From Burkholderiales bacterium RIFCSPLOWO2_12_FULL_65_40 (GTDB lineage: Bacteria; Pseudomonadota; Gammaproteobacteria; Burkholderiales; Burkholderiaceae_C), in NCBI GenBank assembly GCA_001770955.1, contig MESL01000031.1, forward strand, positions 180,384-230,677: 50,294 bases of DNA. Direction: 5' to 3'. How positions within the stretch are numbered: the stretch's first letter is position 1; every line of letters begins with the position of its first letter. Shown in pieces: positions 43,357 to 50,294 of the stretch. The notes beneath the pieces are model-generated. The model saw only the letters and a list, made by a program, of their open reading frames with translations. It made no database searches and was not told where the DNA came from. The position numbers and the translations under genes were made by a program.

Positions 43357-43746
43357 ATGGCAGTACGCATCGTTCAACTCGGCAGTCCCCGCGCCCCGGA
43401 CGAGGGTCCCCGCATCGGCACCGTGCGCCGCCCGCCGCGCGGCGTGCCCAAGGAACAGTTCGCGGCGCAGGACTGGTACGACGTGTGGTACCCCAACCTC
43501 GCCCCCAGCCCCGAGACCGTGAAGCAGGCCCAGGCCGCCGCCACGCCGCAGGAATGGAAAGCCTTCGCGCGCAAGTACCGCGCCGAGATGGCCACACCCG
43601 AGAACCGCCACACCCTGGCGCTGCTGGCCCGGATGTCGCAGGACGCAAACTTCTCCGTGGGCTGCTACTGCGAGGACGAATCGTACTGCCACCGCTCGGT
43701 GCTGCGCGAACTGCTGGCCGAGGCGGGCGCCCAGATCGTGCCGTGA
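43357..43746 (+). CDS. DUF488-family protein
   Basis: A 129-residue protein. Starts MAVRIVQLGSPRAPDEG, and ends with the family motif GCYCEDESYCHRSVLRELLA, whose Cys and His residues are conserved in DUF488. PPRGVPKEQFAAQDWYDVWY is typical. The biochemical role of DUF488 is unknown. The conserved Cys/His set suggests a metal or catalytic site. ACGGAGG precedes the ATG at 43357. It overlaps the next gene by GTGA, so translation is probably coupled to the glycosylase-like protein. Confidence 0.88.
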   Translation: MAVRIVQLGSPRAPDEGPRIGTVRRPPRGVPKEQFAAQDWYDVWYPNLAPSPETVKQAQAAATPQEWKAFARKYRAEMATPENRHTLALLARMSQDANFSVGCYCEDESYCHRSVLRELLAEAGAQIVP

Positions 43747-44330
43747 CTCCAGACGAGCCGCTCGACACCCTGCTCGCCCGCGTGCGCGCCTGCCAGCTTT
43801 GCGCCGCGCACCTGCCCCACAGCCCGCGCCCGGTGCTGCAGGCCCATACCAGTGCGCGCATCCTCATCGCAGGCCAGGCGCCGGGCCGCAAGGTGCATGC
43901 CTCGGGCGTGCCGTTCGACGACGCCAGCGGCGAGCGCCTGCGCGCGTGGCTGGGCATCACGCGCGAAACCTTCTACGACCCGCGCCAGGTCGCCATCCTG
44001 CCCATGGGCTTTTGCTACCCCGGCACGGGCCGCTCGGGCGACCTGCCGCCGCGCCCCGAATGCGCCCCGGCCTGGCGCCAGCCCCTGCTGGGCCACCTGC
44101 CGCATCTGCGCCTGACGCTGCTGCTGGGCCAGTACGCGCTGGCCTGGCACCTGCCCCTCCACCGCGGCCCGCTCACCGACGCCGTGCGCCAGTGGCGCAG
44201 CCACGGCCCCGCCCTGCTGGCGCTGCCGCACCCCAGCCCGCGCAACAACGGCTGGCTGCGCCAGAACCCGTGGTTCGAGGCGGAGCTGCTGCCCGAACTG
44301 CGCGCGCGGGTGGCCCGGGCTCTGGCCTGA
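43743..44330 (+). CDS. Uracil-DNA-glycosylase superfamily protein
   Basis: A 195-residue protein of the UDG superfamily in the uncharacterised YqfB/family-4-like branch. An N-terminal CQLC pair (RACQLCAAHLP) is followed by ILIAGQAPGRKVHASGVPFD (motif A region), VAILPMGFCYPG and the C-terminal loop LLALPHPSPRNNGW (motif B region). Of the four iron-sulfur cysteines of family 4 only part is visible, so activity is uncertain. The start is GTG at 43743, overlapping the DUF488 stop. The pairing suggests a shared DNA- or nucleotide-damage role. Confidence 0.83.
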   Translation: MTPDEPLDTLLARVRACQLCAAHLPHSPRPVLQAHTSARILIAGQAPGRKVHASGVPFDDASGERLRAWLGITRETFYDPRQVAILPMGFCYPGTGRSGDLPPRPECAPAWRQPLLGHLPHLRLTLLLGQYALAWHLPLHRGPLTDAVRQWRSHGPALLALPHPSPRNNGWLRQNPWFEAELLPELRARVARALA

Positions 44331-44397
44331 ACGCCGCACCAGCACGTTTCGCGCGGCGCGGCTATCCTGTGCCCCTTCTCCACCCGGATACCCCACC

Positions 44398-44754
44398 ATG
44401 TCCCTCGTTGCCAATATCGTCGTCGCCCTGATCGCCCTGCTCCATGTCTACATCCTGGTGCTGGAGATGTTCCTGTGGGACAAGCCCGCCGGGCGGCGCG
44501 CCTTCGGCCTGACGCAGGAGATGGCCACGGCCACGAAGGCGCTCGCCGCCAACCAGGGGCTGTACAACGGCTTCCTCGCGGCAGGCCTGTTTTGGGGCTT
44601 GTGGCTGGGCGATGCCGGGCAGCCGGTGAAGGTGTTCTTCCTGCTGTGCGTGCTGGTGGCGGGCGTGTTCGGCGCCGCCACGGCCAGCCGCAAGATCCTG
44701 TTCATCCAGGCGGTGCCGGCCGCCATCGGCCTGGCACTGCTGGCGCTGGCCTGA
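44398..44754 (+). CDS. DUF1304 small membrane protein
   Basis: A 118-residue protein with four membrane segments. IALLHVYILVLEMFLWDKPA, FGLTQEMATATKALAANQGL and YNGFLAAGLFWGLWLGD are the DUF1304 signature. Function is unknown. It converges with lolA, 9 bp between stops, and has no obvious link to the UDG-family gene beyond shared strand. Confidence 0.92.
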   Translation: MSLVANIVVALIALLHVYILVLEMFLWDKPAGRRAFGLTQEMATATKALAANQGLYNGFLAAGLFWGLWLGDAGQPVKVFFLLCVLVAGVFGAATASRKILFIQAVPAAIGLALLALA

Positions 44755-44763
44755 TCCGCCGCG

Positions 44764-45390
44764 CTACTGCTTGAGCACGTCAGCTCCCACCGGGGGTTTG
44801 AACTGGAAGGTCGAGGCCGGCAGCTGCGGATGAGGCTGCAGATTGTCAAAGCGGATGGACGAGCGCTGACCAAAGCTGTCCAGAATCTCCAGCACCGCGA
44901 GCTGCTCGCCCCGGAAGCCCACGCGCACGTTCTGCAATTGGCCGTCCTTGGCCTTCGGAACCGCCTGCACCCACTGCAATCCGTCCTGTGCAGGGGCCGA
45001 CTCCAGCGTGAAATCGGCACGCAGCGCCTGCAGGTCGGCCGCCGAGGCCAGCAAGGCCACGGGCGTGGTGCCCAGGGCCTGCGCCTGGGGGCGCTGGGTG
45101 ACCTGGTTCAGGTCCACGTCATAAAACCACAGCGTCTGGCCGTCGGCCACGATGGTCTGCTCGAAGGGCTTCTTGTAAACGAAGCGAAAGCGCCCGGGTC
45201 GCTGGAACTCGAAACTGCCGCTCGACGTCTTCTGGCGCGCCACCTGCCCGTCCTTGCCCGGGGTGGTGACCACCTGGGTGAAGTCGGACCGCGCAGCCTG
45301 CGTGCCTTTCATGAAGGATTCAAGGCTTTTCAGGCCGTCAGCGCTTGCCCAGCTTGCGCTGGCAGCTATCAAAATTGCAGTAATCAGCTT
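44764..45390 (-). CDS. lolA: Outer-membrane lipoprotein chaperone LolA
   Basis: A 208-residue periplasmic carrier that takes lipoproteins from LolCDE to LolB. The mature part starts DGLKSLESFMKGTQAARSDF, with RPGRFRFVYKKPFEQTIVAD, LWFYDVDLNQVTQRP and LASFGQ-like LEILDSFGQRSSIRF typical of LolA. There is no ATG. The TTG at 45390, preceded by GAAGGAATTC, gives the signal LKKLITAILIAASASWASA. The codons for IAASASWASADGLK fall inside a two-hairpin repeat copy. It follows ftsK on the minus strand, with 174 bp between that hold the post-stop repeat. Confidence 0.93.
   Translation of the reverse strand, partial: KLITAILIAASASWASADGLKSLESFMKGTQAARSDFTQVVTTPGKDGQVARQKTSSGSFEFQRPGRFRFVYKKPFEQTIVADGQTLWFYDVDLNQVTQRPQAQALGTTPVALLASAADLQALRADFTLESAPAQDGLQWVQAVPKAKDGQLQNVRVGFRGEQLAVLEILDSFGQRSSIRFDNLQPHPQLPASTFQFKPPVGADVLKQ
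45324..45376 (-). repeat. Two-hairpin repeat inside the lolA signal peptide
   Basis: On the minus strand: ATTTTGATAGCTGCCAGCGC, AAGCTGGGCAAGCGCTGAC, GGCCTGAAAAGCC. The GATAGCTGC, CCAGCGC, AAGCGCTGAC and GGCC blocks are in family order. The first stem partly pairs; the second hairpin is not preserved. Confidence 0.75.
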
Positions 45391-45463
45391 TTTCAAAAGA
45401 ATTCCTTCTGTGCGTCTGGCGCAGCCCACGATGCTTCAAACAGGCGCGGCACAAACCAGCAAC

Positions 45464-45560
45464 CGCCGCGCAAGGGCCGCCCCGCCGCGCTGGTGGTGTC
45501 CCCCTTCCACATCGCGCAGCGATGTCAGAGAAGGGGGAAGGCGCGCAGCGCCTCAGGGGG
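45464..45560 (-). repeat. Post-stop GC-rich repeat, long form
   Basis: Begins 5 nt after the ftsK stop on the minus strand: TCCCCCTGAGGCGCTGCGCG, CCTTCCCCCTTCTCTGACAT, CGCTGCGCGATGTGGAAGGG, GGACACCACCAGCGCGGCGG, GGCGGCCCTTGCGCGG. It shares all outer blocks with 29101-29172. The centre contains an extra stem ACATCGC-GCA-GCGATGT. Confidence 0.85.
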
Positions 45561-45564
45561 ATGC

Positions 45565-47901
45565 TCACTCGCGTGCAGGCACCAGCACCTCGCGCTGGCC
45601 GCTGGTGGTGAGAGAACTCACCAGTCCAGCCTTCTCCATGTCTTCCAGGAGCCGGGCCGAGCGGTTGTAGCCAATGCGCAGCTTGCGTTGCACGTAAGAG
45701 ATGCTGGCCTTGCGGTCTTTGAGCACCACTTCGACCGCTTGGTCGTACATGGGGTCTTTTTCGCCACTTTCACCCCCGCCTTCCCCATTGAGATCACCGT
45801 CGCCGTCCACGGTTCCCCCTTCGAGCACGCCTTCGATGTAATCGGGCTCGCCCTGGGCCTTGAGGTAGCTGACCACACGGTGCACTTCCTCGTCGGACAC
45901 AAATGCGCCATGCACCCGGATCGGCAGGCCGGTACCGCTGGCCATGTAGAGCATGTCGCCCATGCCCAGGAGCGCCTCGGCACCCATCTGATCCAAGATG
46001 GTGCGGCTGTCGATCTTGCTGCTCACCTGGAAGGCGATGCGCGTGGGAATGTTGGCCTTGATGAGGCCGGTGATCACGTCCACGCTGGGGCGCTGCGTGG
46101 CCAGGATGAGGTGGATGCCAGCGGCGCGGGCTTTCTGCGCGAGGCGGGCGATGAGTTCCTCGATCTTCTTGCCCACCACCATCATCAGGTCGGCCAGCTC
46201 GTCGATCACGACCACGATGTGCGGCAGGCGCTGCAGCGGCTCAGGCTGCTCGGGCGTCAGGCTGAAGGGGTTGCCGATGAATTCCTCGCGCGCGGCGGCC
46301 TCATCGATCTTGGCGTTGTAGCCCGCCAGGTTGCGCACGCCCAGCTTGCTCATGAGCTTGTAGCGGCGCTCCATCTCGCCCACGCACCAGTTCAGGCCAT
46401 TGGCCGCCTGCTTCATGTCGGTGACCACGGGCGCCAGCAGGTGCGGAATGCCCTCGTAGACCGACATTTCCAGCATCTTGGGGTCGATCATCAAGAGGCG
46501 TACGTCCTTGGCCTCGGCCTTGTAGAGCAGCGAGAGGATCATGGCGTTGATGCCGACCGACTTGCCCGAGCCCGTGGTACCGGCCACGAGCACGTGCGGC
46601 ATCTTGGCCAGATCGGCCACCACGGGGTTGCCCACGATGTCCTTGCCGAGCCCCATGGTGAGCATGGATTTGGCCTCATGGTAAATCTGCGAACCCAGGA
46701 TTTCGCTGAGCTTGATGGTCTGGCGCTTGGCATTGGGCAGCTCCAGTGCCATGGTGTTCTTGCCCGGCACGGTCTCGACCACGCGGATGGACACCAGGCT
46801 GAGCGAGCGCGCCAGGTCCTTGGCCAGCCCCACCACCTGCGAGCCTTTGACGCCGGTGGCCGGGTCGATCTCGTAGCGCGTGATCACCGGGCCGGGCATG
46901 GCGGCCACCACGCGCACCTCGACACCGAAGTCCTTGAGCTTTTTCTCGATCAGGCGGCTGGTCATCTCCAGCGTCTCGGGCGACACGGTCTCCTGGCGCT
47001 GCAGCGGGCCGTCGAGCAGGTCCACCAGCGGCAGCCGGCTGTCGGGCATCTCGGTGAACAGGGGCTTCTGGCGCTCTTTCACCACGCGCGCGCTCTGCGG
47101 CACCTCGACCAGCACCGGCTCGATGATCTGCACCGGCTGCGGGTGCTGCACCTCGCTCTCGTGGCGCTCCTCGAACACCACCTCCTCGCGCTCGCGCGCC
47201 GCGCGCTTGCCCTCAGCCAGGTCCTTGGCCACCTCACGCCGGGCCCGGCCCGACTGCACCAGCGCATCCACGCGCGCGCCCAGCCCCTCGGCCAGATGCC
47301 CCCAGGAGATGCGAAACACCAGCCCCGCGCCCAGCACGGCCAGCGCGATACCCGCCAGCCCCGACCCCGTAAAGCCCAGCCATTGCATGCTGGCCGGTCC
47401 CACGATGTAGCCCAGCACCCCTCCCGCATGGCCCGGCAGGGCGGCCTCGAAACGGTACAGGCGCGTCCACTCCAGCGCCGTGCTGGCGCACAGCAGCAGG
47501 ACCAGCCCCAGCCAGAACAGGCCGCGCCAGACCCACGGATGGGTGGCCGCCTGCGCCTGCGGCAGCTCGCCACCCCGCATCCAGTGCGCCAGCGAGGACA
47601 GCCAGGCGCGCACGGCGGCGGCCACGCACCACCACACCGAAAAGCCGAACACAAAATAACTGCCATCGGCCACCCAGGCGCCCACGCGGCCTGCCCAGTT
47701 GCGCACCAGGGGCGCGGTGCCCACGCCCGAGGTGGACCAGGCGGCGTCCTGCGGCGAATAGCTCAGCAGCGCCAGCAGCCAGAAAACCAGCACCAGCAGC
47801 CCGGCCAGCAGGTTCATTTCATGGCCAAAACGGGGCCCCGCAGGGCGTGCGGCGCTCTTGTCACCGGGCGTAGCGTTCAGGGTGTTCAGGGAATAGGTCA
47901 T
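45565..47901 (-). CDS. ftsK: DNA translocase FtsK
   Basis: A 778-residue septal DNA pump that aligns chromosome ends and activates XerCD at dif. Four or more N-terminal membrane segments are seen (about 30-50, 75-100, 125-145, 165-200). The linker is short compared with E. coli. The motor has [60 protein letters not shown] and [20 protein letters not shown]. The C-terminal winged gamma domain, which reads KOPS, is intact ([20 protein letters not shown]). I start at 47901 (MTYSLNTL). The order ftsK-lolA-rarA is conserved with E. coli. Confidence 0.97.
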   Translation of the reverse strand: MTYSLNTLNATPGDKSAARPAGPRFGHEMNLLAGLLVLVFWLLALLSYSPQDAAWSTSGVGTAPLVRNWAGRVGAWVADGSYFVFGFSVWWCVAAAVRAWLSSLAHWMRGGELPQAQAATHPWVWRGLFWLGLVLLLCASTALEWTRLYRFEAALPGHAGGVLGYIVGPASMQWLGFTGSGLAGIALAVLGAGLVFRISWGHLAEGLGARVDALVQSGRARREVAKDLAEGKRAAREREEVVFEERHESEVQHPQPVQIIEPVLVEVPQSARVVKERQKPLFTEMPDSRLPLVDLLDGPLQRQETVSPETLEMTSRLIEKKLKDFGVEVRVVAAMPGPVITRYEIDPATGVKGSQVVGLAKDLARSLSLVSIRVVETVPGKNTMALELPNAKRQTIKLSEILGSQIYHEAKSMLTMGLGKDIVGNPVVADLAKMPHVLVAGTTGSGKSVGINAMILSLLYKAEAKDVRLLMIDPKMLEMSVYEGIPHLLAPVVTDMKQAANGLNWCVGEMERRYKLMSKLGVRNLAGYNAKIDEAAAREEFIGNPFSLTPEQPEPLQRLPHIVVVIDELADLMMVVGKKIEELIARLAQKARAAGIHLILATQRPSVDVITGLIKANIPTRIAFQVSSKIDSRTILDQMGAEALLGMGDMLYMASGTGLPIRVHGAFVSDEEVHRVVSYLKAQGEPDYIEGVLEGGTVDGDGDLNGEGGGESGEKDPMYDQAVEVVLKDRKASISYVQRKLRIGYNRSARLLEDMEKAGLVSSLTTSGQREVLVPARE

Positions 47902-47960
47902 AGGCGTGCGGGCGAAGCTTACCCCATCAACCCGGCCGGTGCGGGGCACCGGGCATGGCG

Positions 47961-49773
<1,813 letters not shown>

Positions 49774-49966
49774 TTTGCAGAACGCGCTATAATCCGGGGC
49801 TTTGCCAAAACGGGCCGCGCTTTCATCAGTGCCAGGCCCGGGGCCACTGGCCACAGGCAATCGGGTTACCGCCACCCTTTCTGGCGAGGTGAGGCCGCGA
49901 GCAGGCCCTGCAGATCCACTGCAAGGCACCCGCAAACGGCCGTTAAAAATGTATCGGAGTGTCCTC
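49774..49966 (+). promoter_or_regulatory. Promoter and long leader of rpmB-rpmG
   Basis: A perfect TATAAT lies at 49788-49793, just after the trxB stop, with no good -35 at the usual distance. From there to the rpmB ATG the leader is about 170 nt, GC-rich and able to form several stems (GGGGCCACTGGCC region). No small gene is seen in it. Confidence 0.55.
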
Positions 49967-50200
49967 ATGGCACGCGTCTGCGACGTAACGGGCAAGAAGC
50001 CCATGGTCGGGAACAATGTTTCCCACGCCAACAACAAAACCAAGCGCCGGTTCCTGCCGAACCTGCAATACCGCCGTTTCTGGGTCGAGAGCGAAAACCG
50101 CTGGGTGCGCCTGCGCGTTTCCAGCGCTGCCCTGCGTTTGATCGACAAGAACGGTATCGACTCGGTGCTCGCAGACCTGCGCGCACGTGGTCAGGCTTAA
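49967..50200 (+). CDS. rpmB: 50S ribosomal protein L28
   Basis: A 77-residue protein. [20 protein letters not shown] and [20 protein letters not shown] are unmistakable L28. Single Cys at position 5, so the zinc-binding four-Cys form is not present. GGAG precedes the ATG at 49967. It is followed 11 bp later by rpmG, the usual operon. Confidence 0.97.
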
Positions 50201-50211
50201 GGAGAAGCACC

Positions 50212-50294
50212 ATGGCAAGCAAAGGCGGACGCGACAAGATCAAGCTGGAATCCACTGCGGGTACCGGCCACTTCTACACCACGACCAAGAACAA
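50212..50294 (+). CDS. rpmG: 50S ribosomal protein L33, 5' part
   Basis: The start [20 protein letters not shown], with FYTTTKN following, is L33. The window ends at about codon 28. AAGGAGAAGCACC precedes the ATG. No Cys is seen in the visible part, consistent with the zinc-free form. Confidence 0.95.

Overview
The window reads as core chromosome of a high-GC betaproteobacterium of the order Burkholderiales, most likely Comamonadaceae (Acidovorax-like). I base this on protein character (a BPSS1780-type membrane protein, a choline-kinase-fold ThrB, a CobD/CbiB-family protein beside HisC), on the gene order, and on two families of short palindromic repeats that I associate with this family. I ran no database search. 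There is no prophage, integrase, transposase or CRISPR array. Coding density is high, and most genes have clear housekeeping identities.

Layout. 1-7.5 kb: end of a DUF2782 protein, homoserine kinase (thrB), a 159-bp palindromic element, a membrane protein overlapping a FecR-domain protein, a PhoX-type phosphatase with a four-unit PHO box, and a DUF3592 membrane protein. 7.8-9.1 kb: an AAA+/DUF4143 ATPase behind four exact-period 22-bp repeats, the most accessory-looking spot in the window. 9.1-14 kb: UvrD helicase, an orphan MotA/MotB-like pair and a small secreted CxxC protein. 14-21.5 kb: GMP reductase, a hydrolase, a beta-hydroxyacid dehydrogenase, tRNA-Lys(CTT), a Bcr/CflA transporter, and a tail-to-tail pair of a degenerate HD-GYP protein and a PAS-PAS-GGDEF cyclase. 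21.5-27 kb: DEAD-box helicase, then orn / M48 protease / pterin dehydratase / rsgA. 27-32 kb: hisC, a CobD/CbiB-like gene, a CoA-type Nudix hydrolase, and the rpsP-rimM-trmD-rplS operon. 32-38 kb: GNAT acetyltransferase, TM2 protein, M14 peptidase, hydrolase, and a DUF47-Pit phosphate uptake pair. 38-41.6 kb: livFGMH branched-chain amino-acid type ABC transporter without a binding protein. 42-50.3 kb: rarA, DUF488 and UDG-family genes, DUF1304, lolA, ftsK, a Crp/Fnr regulator, trxB and the rpmB-rpmG ribosomal pair. The trxB-regulator-ftsK-lolA-rarA order resembles E. coli trxB-lrp-ftsK-lolA-rarA.

Most unusual points: (i) a two-hairpin repeat found between genes and also, apparently in frame, inside uvrD, phhB, rsgA, rarA and lolA. 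In lolA it encodes most of the signal peptide. The second stem shows compensatory base changes between copies. (ii) The 22-bp operator-like array before an ATPase that carries its own helix-turn-helix-like segment and a nuclease-like C-terminus. (iii) The PHO box of phoX, with a weaker similar array before DUF47-Pit. (iv) The 159-bp palindrome after thrB.
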